From JAITWN01 sp964581365 (GTDB lineage: Bacteria > Pseudomonadota > Gammaproteobacteria > SZUA-140), in assembly GCA_964581365.1 (NCBI GenBank), contig CAZOOF010000055.1, positions 1-11,896 on the forward strand: a stretch of 11,896 nt of DNA, in the 5' to 3' direction. Every line of letters starts with the position of its first letter. Positions within the stretch are counted from its first letter, which is position 1. Made by a program: the position numbers and the translations under genes. The notes beneath the pieces were generated by a model that was given only the letters and a program-made list of their open reading frames with translations, was not told the DNA's origin and searched no databases. This document shows positions 1 through 6,296 of the stretch, one piece after another.

Positions 1-80
1 GCAACTCCCTGTAGGGGCAACTCACTTGCCCCCAAGGTTGCCCCCACTTGCCCCCGGATGTCAATGGACAGTGTTGCCCC
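1..80. repeat. Cluster of TTGCCCC(C) short repeats beside the tmRNA 3' end
   Basis: TTGCCCCC occurs at 26-33, 38-45 and 48-55, and TTGCCCC at 74-80. An inverted copy (GGGGCAA) lies at 14-20, and GCAACTC at 1-7 looks like a second inverted copy cut by the window edge. Two of the direct copies extend to ACTTGCCCCC (24-33, 46-55). No gene covers this stretch. Short repeats in both orientations next to the 3' end of tmRNA resemble the arm-type sites bound by tyrosine integrases, and ssrA is a well-known attachment site for genomic islands. This would place the end of an integrated element to the left of the window. The link to an integrase is inference, because no integrase gene is in view. Confidence 0.5.
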
Positions 81-100
81 TTGCTGGACCGAAAACCAAA

Positions 101-124
101 GAAAAATCCCGCAGTTACGCGGGC
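101..124 (-). terminator. Rho-independent terminator of ssrA
   Basis: Read on the minus strand, a CCCGC / GCGGG stem (119-123 and 108-112) with a six-base loop is followed by ATTTTTC (107-101). It lies about 36 bases beyond the tmRNA CCA end, in the right orientation to end the tmRNA precursor before 3' trimming. The stem is short (5 bp), but the T-run is clear. Confidence 0.75.
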
Positions 125-159
125 TTCGGGATGTTGCTGGAACTGCTTGGGTGTTGAAA

Positions 160-529
160 TGGTGGAGGCGGCGGGAATCGAACCCGCGTCCGCAAGTCCT
201 CTACCTTCGGTTCTACATGCTTAGCCGTGTCATTGTTTTAACCATCTGCTGCCCGACCGGCAGGGAAGGCGGATGGCGAGCCCCTTAGGTTTTAGCGAAT
301 CGGCCCGGGGCGGGCTTCATCGCGATCTTGCGAGAGATGACACCTGAGACGTCCCGAAGGACTCCGGACGCGCAAGCACGGCTCCGGTCAGATGCTGGCT
401 GTCTTAAGCAGCCAGGGCGTAGTTGTCGTCGTTGGCAACTATGTTGTTTGCAGTGATGATTTACGAGGTCATCTGCCCCTCGGCATGCCCCTCGGGCTTT
501 GCAACCCACGTCGAAGCCAGGTCGCCCCC
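160..529 (-). ncRNA. ssrA: tmRNA (transfer-messenger RNA)
   Basis: This is the RNA of trans-translation. It is charged with alanine, enters stalled ribosomes with SmpB, adds a degradation tag and releases the ribosome. Read on the minus strand, the 5' end GGGGGCGACC (529-520) pairs as a 7-bp acceptor stem with CGCCTCC before the ACCA 3' end (160-163). The T-arm is a GCGGG / CCCGC stem around TTCGATT. The 5' part carries the CTGGCTTCGACG segment typical of the tRNA-like domain. The 370-base length is normal for the one-piece form (363 in Escherichia coli), and CCA is encoded. The tag frame lies near the middle. The ends are set by the acceptor-stem pairing. A promoter lies upstream and a terminator downstream, so it is transcribed alone. 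Confidence 0.97.
404..436 (-). other. tmRNA tag-peptide reading frame
   Basis: The resume codon is GCC (436-434) and the frame ends at TAA (406-404), giving the encoded tag ANDDNYALAA. The C-terminal LAA is the known recognition signal for ClpXP and related proteases. The bases just upstream read ATAGTT, which fits the conserved element that sets the resume codon. The tag differs from the E. coli tag ANDENYALAA by one residue (Glu to Asp at the fourth position). Confidence 0.95.
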
Positions 530-542
530 TTGAGTCCAGTCA

Positions 543-570
543 ATTATAGGGCCGGTTTGCGCGATAACAA
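543..570 (-). promoter_or_regulatory. sigma70-type promoter of ssrA
   Basis: On the minus strand the -35 is TTGTTA (570-565), the spacer is 16 bases and the -10 is a perfect TATAAT (548-543). Transcription would start near 536, leaving a leader of about seven bases before the mature 5' end, as expected for removal by RNase P. A perfect 7-bp inverted repeat, GGCCGGT at 550-556 and ACCGGCC at 574-580, brackets the -35. Confidence 0.8.
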
Positions 571-704
571 GGGACCGGCCGTTTTCCGCTGTATCAGTTT
601 TTCAATGTTCGATCAGCGCGTTCGAAGGATTTGACCGCGTTCTGACGCCGAAGTTCGGGTCCGGTCCGAGCCTCCGCCGGAGGCCGGCTCCGTGATCTCC
701 CGTA

Positions 705-733
705 TTGTCGCTCGCTTCGACCGCTCCTAGATT
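705..733 (+). promoter_or_regulatory. Candidate promoter of the beta-helix protein gene
   Basis: TTGTCG (705-710), a 17-base spacer and TAGATT (728-733) each match four of six consensus positions. Transcription would start about 25 bases before the ATG at 766. The rest of 571-704 shows a small GC-rich inverted repeat (CCTCC / GGAGG, 671-683) and nothing else I recognise. Confidence 0.35.
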
Positions 734-765
734 GTACGTCTCGGGCAGACAGCGGAGCGGCCCTC

Positions 766-3042
766 ATGGACTGGTGGGCAGGCAAAGCACGACGCTTTTC
801 CGGGCTCCTGTGGGGTTTGTGGGGCTCGCTTGTCTGTGTGTCCGCCTGGTCGGCGACGATCACGGTGGATACGCTGGTCGATGACGATTCCGGCGGCGGC
901 TGCAGTCTGCGCGCTGCGCTTCTTTCCGCGCAGTTCGGTTCCTCTCCTGAAGGCAGTTCGTGCGTCTCCGGCAGCGGACGCGATTCGATCATTTTCTCTG
1001 TCAGTGGGGTGATTGCGCTCAACGAGCCGCTGCCGGAGATTCCCGATGATGTGGACATCGTTGGGCCCGGTCCCGAAGAGCTGGTGATCGATGCCGGTGG
1101 CGCGGGGCCGGTGTTCGCCGTTGCGGGGACGGGCGTGTCGATCTCCGGGCTGGGACTGACCGGCGGTGCGGCGCTCTTTGGCGGCGGGCTGCTGATCCTC
1201 GAGGGTGCGGCGGCGACCGTCGCCAATGTCGATGTCGTCAGCAACGCGGCGAGCCGCGGCGGCGGCGGGGTCGCGGTGCATGGCAGGCTCGACATGCGCG
1301 ACAGCCTGATTCGCGATAATTCGGTGTTCGTCGATGCCGAGGGCAGCGGTGGCGGTGGCGTGTATGTTGCGGCGTCCGGCCTGCTGTCGCTGCAGGACTC
1401 GGTGCTCGCCAATAACGAAACCGATGGCAGGGGAGGTGGCCTGTTTCTGGCGGCTGTGCCGGAGCCGCCGGTGCTCGAGGGCCTGGAGATCAGCGGTAAT
1501 GCGGCGCTTGCCGGCGGGGGTGGGGTGTTCGCCGAAGGCGTGGTCTTCATCGAGGACTCCTCGGTTACCGGTAATTCGGCGGGCGGCGGCGCGGCTTTCG
1601 CGGCGATCGGCGGCGGTATCCAGGCTGGCGCCGGGATTTTCGCTGCGGACGTGATCATCGCCGGCAATCGGGCCCTCGCTGGCAGCCTCGCTGGCGCGGG
1701 GGGGCTGCTGTCGACTGCGGGCGATGTGTCGGTCAGCGGTGGCCAGGTCGCGGAGAACAAGGTCGAGGGGGCGGCGACGGGTGAGGTCGCCGGCGCGATT
1801 CTCGGCGGCATGGTCACCCTGATGGAAGCAGGACTCGCCGACAATGCGGTGGAGGGCGGGCCGGGCCGCGTCGGCAGCGCTATGTTCGCGCGGGAGGGCG
1901 TGATGATCGCGCGCAGCACAGTCAGGGATAACAATGTCAGCGGGGGTTCGGCTGTGCCGGCCGCTGCGGTCTACATCGCCGGCGCCACTTCCTCGCGGAT
2001 CGTCAACAGCACCTTCGACAGCAATCGGGCGGGTACCGGCGGCAGCATCCTGCTCGCTGCGGCCGATGGCGCGCTCAAGGTGACGAATGCCACCATCACC
2101 GGTAATCACGGTAACGGCGCCTTCGCCGGCATCCGCGCCGAAGGCATGGTCGAGCTGGTGAACACCATCGTCTTCAGCAACGATGTCGATTGCGCCACCG
2201 GACCCGGCGGCACCATCGCTTCGCGCGGCTTCAATATCGACGGCGATGGCAGCTGCAGGCTGGTTTCGACGGGCGATCGGTCGCGGACCGACCCAATGCT
2301 CGGTCCGCTCGCTGACAACGGCGGACCGACGCCGACCCATGCCTTGCTTCCGGGCAGTCCGGCGATCGATCGCGGCAGTAATCAGGAGTGTCCCGAGAAC
2401 GATCAGCGCGGCTTTCCCAGGCCCGAGGACGGCAACCTGGATGGCGCGATGGTGTGTGATATCGGGGCGGTGGAGCAACTGATCGAGGACTTGCGCGTGG
2501 TCCAGCTGTCAGCCGAAAGCAGTGAGTTCCGGGTGGGCGATTCCTTCCGCGTGACAGTCAGCGTCGCCAATGACGGCCGCTCCGACATCGAGGACGTCGC
2601 GGTCAGGATCGATCTTCCCAATGAGCTGAGTTTCGTCAGCGCAAGCAGGGACTGTACAGCTGTGGGAGTGGTGGTGAGCTGCAAGCTCGGTACGCTTCCG
2701 GCAAACAGCGGCGCCGATGTCGTGGCGACGCTCAGGACCGAGGGCGGTGGCCGGGTGAGCGTCTTCGCGGCGGTCAGCGGCAACCTGGTCGAGCACCGCA
2801 CTGACAACAACACGGCAGAACTGGTGTTGACCCTTGCCAATAACGGCGCTCCGCCGGGGAATGGCTTCGGACCGGGGAATGGGCCGCCCAATGCCCCGGG
2901 CGCCGCGCCTGTGGTGGCGGTTCCGAGCCGGCTCGACGGCGTCGGCGGGGGTTCCATGGCGCCGGGCTGGATTACGCTGCTGGCGCTGATGCTGCTGATG
3001 ATGAAGATCGGCAGGAAAGCGATCCCTTCGTCGCGGCGGTGA
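766..3042 (+). CDS. Secreted beta-helix protein (CSLREA-like / choice-of-anchor Q) with GlyGly-CTERM-like anchor
   Basis: 758 residues. A signal peptide with a Trp/Leu-rich core ends near residues 27-30. CSLRAAL at 46-52 matches the CSLREA-type motif found at the start of many exported beta-helix proteins. Residues of about 95-510 are Gly/Asn-rich with recurring N-x-A and GGG turns, as in a right-handed parallel beta-helix. Residues 518-570 run from NGGPTPTHALLPGSPAIDRG to CDIGAVE, the choice-of-anchor Q pattern. Residues 575-690 resemble a DUF11/CARDB Ig-like domain with two cysteines. A Gly/Pro/Asn-rich linker then leads to GGGS (727-730), a hydrophobic stretch and a basic tail, as in rhombosortase substrates. 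The likely fate is export and anchoring at the cell surface; ligand and function are unknown. A weak GGAG lies at 754-757. It is convergent with smpB. No catalytic motif is visible. Confidence 0.85.
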   Translation: MDWWAGKARRFSGLLWGLWGSLVCVSAWSATITVDTLVDDDSGGGCSLRAALLSAQFGSSPEGSSCVSGSGRDSIIFSVSGVIALNEPLPEIPDDVDIVGPGPEELVIDAGGAGPVFAVAGTGVSISGLGLTGGAALFGGGLLILEGAAATVANVDVVSNAASRGGGGVAVHGRLDMRDSLIRDNSVFVDAEGSGGGGVYVAASGLLSLQDSVLANNETDGRGGGLFLAAVPEPPVLEGLEISGNAALAGGGGVFAEGVVFIEDSSVTGNSAGGGAAFAAIGGGIQAGAGIFAADVIIAGNRALAGSLAGAGGLLSTAGDVSVSGGQVAENKVEGAATGEVAGAILGGMVTLMEAGLADNAVEGGPGRVGSAMFAREGVMIARSTVRDNNVSGGSAVPAAAVYIAGATSSRIVNSTFDSNRAGTGGSILLAAADGALKVTNATITGNHGNGAFAGIRAEGMVELVNTIVFSNDVDCATGPGGTIASRGFNIDGDGSCRLVSTGDRSRTDPMLGPLADNGGPTPTHALLPGSPAIDRGSNQECPENDQRGFPRPEDGNLDGAMVCDIGAVEQLIEDLRVVQLSAESSEFRVGDSFRVTVSVANDGRSDIEDVAVRIDLPNELSFVSASRDCTAVGVVVSCKLGTLPANSGADVVATLRTEGGGRVSVFAAVSGNLVEHRTDNNTAELVLTLANNGAPPGNGFGPGNGPPNAPGAAPVVAVPSRLDGVGGGSMAPGWITLLALMLLMMKIGRKAIPSSRR

Positions 3043-3067
3043 TCGCGCTGTGGCTGGTCCGGTACTG

Positions 3068-3083
3068 GCGTCCGCAGAGACGC
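3068..3083. terminator. Weak hairpin between convergent genes
   Basis: GCGTC (3068-3072) and GACGC (3079-3083) form a perfect 5-bp stem with a six-base loop in the 51-base gap between the beta-helix gene and smpB. There is no T-run on either strand, so termination is only suggested by position. Confidence 0.25.
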
Positions 3084-3093
3084 AGGCCTGGCA

Positions 3094-3564
3094 CTAGCGC
3101 TTCAGGATCCGCTGCTTTTCCCGCTGCCAGTCGCGTTCCTTTTCGGCGGCCCGCTTGTCGTGCTGCTTCTTGCCCTTCGCGAGTCCCAGGCGCAGCTTGG
3201 CGCGGCCGCGGGTCCAGTGCAGGTCCAGCGGAACCAGGGTGTAGCCCTTGCGCTCCACGGCGCCAACGAGCTTGTTCAGTTCTTCGCGGTGCAGGAGCAG
3301 GCGGCGCGTGCGCGTGGGGTCGGGGTTGATGTGCGTGGATGCGGTGGCAAGCGGTGAAATGTGGGCGCCGAGCAGCCAGGCTTCGCCGTTCTTGATGATC
3401 ACGTAGCTTTCGCTTAGCTGCGCGCGCCCGGCGCGCAGGCTCTTCACCTCCCAGCCTTCGAGCGCGAGCCCGGCCTCGAAGGTGTCTTCGATGAAGTATT
3501 CGTGGCGCGCCTTGCGGTTCTCAGCGATCAGGGCGGGGGCTGGCTTTTTCTTGTCCTTGCTCAT
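3094..3564 (-). CDS. smpB: SsrA-binding protein SmpB
   Basis: SmpB binds the tRNA-like domain of tmRNA and takes the place of the missing anticodon stem in the decoding centre, so the stalled ribosome accepts tmRNA. The protein is 156 residues, close to the usual 155-160. ENRKARHEYFIEDTFEAGL near the start, then GWEVKSLRAGRAQL and GEAWLLGAHISPL, are family hallmarks of the OB-fold core. The C-terminal tail is strongly basic (from GKKQHDKR to the ILKR end), as needed to enter the mRNA channel. The frame stays open upstream to 3825, but the ATG at 3564 begins the conserved MSKDKKK form and a good -10 box lies just upstream. The ribosome site is weak. Its partner ssrA is 2.5 kb away on the same strand. 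Confidence 0.96.
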   Translation of the reverse strand: MSKDKKKPAPALIAENRKARHEYFIEDTFEAGLALEGWEVKSLRAGRAQLSESYVIIKNGEAWLLGAHISPLATASTHINPDPTRTRRLLLHREELNKLVGAVERKGYTLVPLDLHWTRGRAKLRLGLAKGKKQHDKRAAEKERDWQREKQRILKR

Positions 3565-3622
3565 CGGTCCGGTGCGTAGGTTTGTGCGCGGGGCGGCGAT
3601 GCTGCCTCCCGCGCCTGTGGCG

Positions 3623-3652
3623 ATTATACATGTCGTCCTCGCATCTGGTTGA
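3623..3652 (-). promoter_or_regulatory. Candidate promoter of smpB
   Basis: On the minus strand a perfect TATAAT lies at 3628-3623, directly preceded by TG. The best -35 at suitable spacing is only a partial match (TCAACC, 3652-3647, spacer 18). Transcription would start near 3616, about 50 bases before the smpB ATG. The -10 is strong and the -35 is weak. Confidence 0.5.
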
Positions 3653-3677
3653 GCGAGGTGGAAAAATTTACGACAAT
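3649..3677 (+). promoter_or_regulatory. Candidate promoter of the transporter gene
   Basis: TTGAGC (3649-3654), a 17-base spacer and GACAAT (3672-3677) each match four of six consensus positions. The site overlaps the smpB -35 region on the other strand, so the two divergent genes would share a compact control region of 160 bases. Confidence 0.35.
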
Positions 3678-3724
3678 AGCGCGATTCCACATAACTACAA
3701 CGAATAAGGGCGGCACAGCGGCGC

Positions 3725-5101
3725 ATGGGGGGCGGGACGGCGGGGAAGGTCGGTATCCACGGGGAATGGTCTTCGCGCTGGGCGTTCATTCTTGCCACCA
3801 GCGGCTCGGCGATCGGTCTGGGCAATCTGTGGAAATTTCCCTACATCACCGGCGTCAACGGCGGCGGCGCCTTCGTGCTCGTCTATCTGCTGTGCATCGT
3901 GGTGGTCGGCCTGCCGATCATGGTTGCCGAGGTGATGCTCGGCCGGCGCGCGCGCCAGAGTCCGATCAACGCCATGCGCACGCTGACGACGGCGGTGGGG
4001 GCGAGTCCTGCCTGGCGGCTGCTCGGCTGGGGCGGGGTGGTGGCCGGATTCCTGATCCTGTCCTATTACAGCGTCATCGGCGGCTGGGGCGTGAGTTACA
4101 TCGTCAATGCGCTGAGCGGAGAGTTCGAGGGCGCCGGCGCTGACAAGGTCAAAGCCCTGTTCGGCGACATGGTCGGCAGTCCGCTGCATCTGCTCGTGCT
4201 CCATACGGTCTTCATGCTGCTGACGGTGGCGGTGGTGGCGCGCGGCGTGCGCGCGGGGCTGGAGCGGGCGGTGATGGTGATGATGCCGCTGCTGTTCGTG
4301 CTGGTCATCGTGCTGGTGGTTTATGCCATGACCAGCGGCGCTTTCATGCAGGGCGTGCGCTTTCTGTTCGCACCCGACTTCGGCGCGCTCACCGCCACTA
4401 GCGTGCTGGTGGCCATGGGGCACGCGTTTTTCACCCTCAGTCTGGGCATGGGCGCGGTCATGGTCTACGGATCCTACATGCCGCGCCGCTCGTCGATCAT
4501 GGGCGCGGCCGGCACCATCGTGGCGCTGGATACCGTGGTGTCGCTGCTCGCGGGACTGATGATCTTTCCGCTGGTCTTTGCCAGCGGGCTGGAGCCCAAT
4601 GCCGGCCCCGGTCTGATGTTCCAGACCCTGCCGCTGGCCTTTGGCCAGATGCCCGGAGGACTGGTGTTCGGTACCCTGTTCTTCGTGCTGCTGACCTTCG
4701 CCGCCTGGACCTCGGCGATCTCGCTGGTCGAGCCGGTGGTGGCGTGGCTGGTGGAGAATCACAGTCTGAGTCGCGTCGCCGCGGCGAGTGTCTGCGGCGC
4801 CTTGGCGTGGACTCTCGGCATCGGCACCGTGCTGTCCTTCAATCACTGGGCCGGTCACCAGCTCTTCGATCGCAGTTTCTTCGAGCTGGTCGATTTCCTG
4901 ACTTCCAACATCATGCTGCCGCTCGGCGGCATGTTCATAGCCCTGTTCGCCGGTTGGGTGCTGCCGCGCGGGGTCAGCGCCGGCGAGCTCGATGGCGATG
5001 ACCGGCTGTACCGCATCTGGCGTATACTTGTGCGGTATGTATCGCCAACAGCAGTGTTCCTCGTCTTTCTGCACCTTCTCGGCGTGTTTCCGGTCGGCTG
5101 A
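3725..5101 (+). CDS. Sodium-dependent transporter, NSS (SNF) family, LeuT fold
   Basis: A 458-residue inner-membrane protein predicted to move an amino acid or related amine into the cell with Na+. TM1 holds GSAIGLGNLWKFPY (27-40), the unwound substrate and sodium site of the family, followed by the NGGGAF turn (45-50). TM6 carries GHAFFTLSLGMG (232-243). TM8 carries WTSAISLVEP, whose Thr329-Ser330 match the LeuT Na2 residues by eye. I count 11 hydrophobic segments, about 17-37, 45-70, 98-125, 156-174, 184-204, 224-248, 258-283, 311-335, 350-372, 396-413 and 437-455; this is the count of many bacterial members such as MhsT. The substrate cannot be read from sequence. The ATG at 3725 is the only start that keeps the conserved HGEWSSRWAF lead-in. 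The ribosome site is weak. ratA follows after 20 bases. Confidence 0.93.
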   Translation: MGGGTAGKVGIHGEWSSRWAFILATSGSAIGLGNLWKFPYITGVNGGGAFVLVYLLCIVVVGLPIMVAEVMLGRRARQSPINAMRTLTTAVGASPAWRLLGWGGVVAGFLILSYYSVIGGWGVSYIVNALSGEFEGAGADKVKALFGDMVGSPLHLLVLHTVFMLLTVAVVARGVRAGLERAVMVMMPLLFVLVIVLVVYAMTSGAFMQGVRFLFAPDFGALTATSVLVAMGHAFFTLSLGMGAVMVYGSYMPRRSSIMGAAGTIVALDTVVSLLAGLMIFPLVFASGLEPNAGPGLMFQTLPLAFGQMPGGLVFGTLFFVLLTFAAWTSAISLVEPVVAWLVENHSLSRVAAASVCGALAWTLGIGTVLSFNHWAGHQLFDRSFFELVDFLTSNIMLPLGGMFIALFAGWVLPRGVSAGELDGDDRLYRIWRILVRYVSPTAVFLVFLHLLGVFPVG

Positions 5102-5121
5102 GCGGCGAGGGAGAGAAGTTC

Positions 5122-5553
5122 ATGCCGCTAGTGAGTCGTAGCGCCCTCGTGCCTTACAGCGCCGCACAGATGTACGCGCTGGTGGACGACATCGAGCGTT
5201 ATCCGGAATTCCTGCCCTGGTGCCGCAGCGCGCACGAGCGCATGCGCAGCGCCGATGAGGTCCATGGCACGCTGGAAATGCAGCGGGGTCCGCTGCAGCA
5301 TGCTTTCACCACTCATAACCGGTTGCAGCAAGGCAAGATGATCGAGATGCGGCTCGTCGACGGGCCGTTCCGCCACCTGGAAGGCTTCTGGCGGTTCACC
5401 GAACTCGGCGACCATGCGACCCGCGTGTCGCTCGATCTGGAGTACGAATTTTCGAGCAGGCTGTTGCAGATCGCGATCGGTCCCGTGTTCGCGCAGATCG
5501 CCAATACCCTGGTCGATGCCTTCTGTGTCCGGGCGAAGGAACTGCATGGCTGA
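5122..5553 (+). CDS. ratA: RatA, START-like / COQ10-family protein
   Basis: 143 residues, the usual length. Family hallmarks are DIERYPEFLPWCRSA (23-37), GPFRHLEGFWRF in the middle and the C-terminal amphipathic helix ending NTLVDAFCVRAKELHG. The fold is a lipid-binding START-like helix-grip. E. coli RatA was reported to bind the 50S subunit and block 70S formation, while the related COQ10 proteins bind ubiquinone; which role applies here cannot be decided from sequence. A clear ribosome site (GGGAGAGAAG) sits just before the ATG. It follows the transporter by 20 bases and overlaps rnfH, so transporter, ratA and rnfH may share a transcript. The ratA-rnfH pair has been called a toxin-antitoxin pair (RatAB), but that is not firmly established. 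Confidence 0.92.
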   Translation: MPLVSRSALVPYSAAQMYALVDDIERYPEFLPWCRSAHERMRSADEVHGTLEMQRGPLQHAFTTHNRLQQGKMIEMRLVDGPFRHLEGFWRFTELGDHATRVSLDLEYEFSSRLLQIAIGPVFAQIANTLVDAFCVRAKELHG

Positions 5554-5890
5554 AGAATCCGAAATGATCGAGGTGGAGGTTGCCTATGCGCGACCGGATT
5601 GCCAGGTCGTCATCCCGGTGCAGGTGGCACACAATGCGCTGGTGAGTGATGCGATCGAAGCATCGGGCGTGCTCAGGCAGTTCCCGGAGATCGATCTCGA
5701 TGGCGCCAACAAAGTCGGCGTCTTCGGCAAGCTCACCCGCATGAACGCGCCGCTGAAGGCTGGTGACCGGATCGAGATTTATCGTCAGCTCATCGCCGAT
5801 CCGAAAGAGGCGCGACGCGCCAAGGCGGGCGAAGCGAAGCAGAAGAAGGACGATGACGCCGCAGCGCCGGAGGGCGCGGGCGGCGAGTAA
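5546..5890 (+). CDS. rnfH: RnfH family protein (RatB), ubiquitin-like fold
   Basis: 114 residues. The core EVEVAYARPDCQVVIPVQV, then LDGANKVGVFGKLTRM and GDRIEIYRQLIADPKEARR, matches the RnfH/UPF0125 family, a small beta-grasp protein often next to ratA and sometimes to rnf genes. Its biochemical role is not settled. The ATG at 5546 overlaps the end of ratA by eight bases and has a clear AAGGA five bases upstream. An internal ATG at 5564 would also keep the domain but has a poorer ribosome site. The C-terminus (about the last 25 residues) is Lys/Asp/Ala-rich and probably disordered. The stop codon directly abuts the bamE stop on the other strand. Confidence 0.93.
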   Translation: MAEESEMIEVEVAYARPDCQVVIPVQVAHNALVSDAIEASGVLRQFPEIDLDGANKVGVFGKLTRMNAPLKAGDRIEIYRQLIADPKEARRAKAGEAKQKKDDDAAAPEGAGGE

Positions 5891-6220
5891 TCAGCCCTCG
5901 TCTCGCGGCGTCGGCGGCGCGCGTTCATCGATGCGCGCCAGCCGGTCATCCTCGAAGAACAGCACCACGTGATGACGCACCGGCGGTTCGCCGCGCGCTT
6001 CCAGGGTATACAGATAGTCCCAGCGATCGTGATGGAATGGGTCGGCGATGGTCGGTGTGCCCATTACGAACTGCACCTGGCTGCGGGTCATGCCCGGTTT
6101 GAGTTGGGCCACCATCTCTGGTGTAATGATGGTCCCCTGCTGGATATCGATGACGTGCATGCTGCAGGCGCTCCCGAGCAGAAGGAAGCCGCAGACAGCG
6201 AGTGTCCGGATTGTTCTCAT
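5891..6220 (-). CDS. bamE: Outer-membrane assembly lipoprotein BamE (SmpA/OmlA)
   Basis: 109 residues. A short signal peptide (MRTIRTLAVCGFLLLGSAC) ends in a lipobox-like GSAC, with Cys19 as the expected lipidated residue; position -3 is Gly rather than Leu, a mild departure. The SmpA/OmlA domain follows: QGTIITPEMVAQLKPGMT, then QVQFVMGTPTIADPFHHDRWDYLYTL, matching the conserved pattern of helix, GMT turn and the GTP-x4-DPF-x5-W-x-Y motif. BamE is part of the Bam complex, which folds beta-barrel proteins into the outer membrane. The frame stays open upstream to 6475, but that would cover fur on the other strand and bury the signal peptide. The promoter at 6248-6275 supports the ATG at 6220. 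It is divergent from fur, an arrangement seen in many gammaproteobacteria. Confidence 0.95.
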   Translation of the reverse strand: MRTIRTLAVCGFLLLGSACSMHVIDIQQGTIITPEMVAQLKPGMTRSQVQFVMGTPTIADPFHHDRWDYLYTLEARGEPPVRHHVVLFFEDDRLARIDERAPPTPRDEG

Positions 6221-6247
6221 GGCAAGACTCTGGCGCCGAAAGCGCGG

Positions 6248-6275
6248 ATTATAGCGCGTGCGGACCGGTTGCCAT
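6248..6275 (-). promoter_or_regulatory. sigma70-type promoter of bamE
   Basis: On the minus strand the -35 is ATGGCA (6275-6270, four of six), the spacer is 16 bases and the -10 is a perfect TATAAT (6253-6248). The start would be near 6241, giving a 5' leader of about 20 bases. The fur ribosome site begins only a few bases beyond the -35, so any fur promoter must overlap this region. I see no Fur box here. Confidence 0.65.
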
Positions 6276-6296
6276 AGTGAGGAAAGGATTTGTGAA

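Noticed and set aside
1..80. Repeats considered as a CRISPR array
   Set aside because: Units are 7-10 bases, at irregular spacing and in both orientations, with no spacers of uniform length.
58..288. Open frame of 76 codons on the plus strand across the tmRNA 3' end
   Set aside because: It is the antisense reading of the tRNA-like end of tmRNA; the RRRESNPRP string is a familiar false protein from this kind of sequence.
594..2478. Two long minus-strand open frames inside the beta-helix gene
   Set aside because: They are antisense to a gene with a clear signal peptide, domains and anchor. The translations are Pro/Ser/Ala- or Arg/His-rich with no recognisable domain, as expected in GC-rich DNA.
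3565..3825. Upstream-extended start for SmpB
   Set aside because: The extra residues are not part of the family, would overlap the transporter gene, and would lie upstream of the smpB -10 box.
3695..5074. Long minus-strand open frame opposite the transporter
   Set aside because: The product is His/Gln/Arg-rich without domain features, mirrors hydrophobic codons of the transporter and overlaps the smpB control region.
6221..6296. Fur box for autoregulation
   Set aside because: No AT-rich GATAAT-type inverted repeat is present between bamE and fur.
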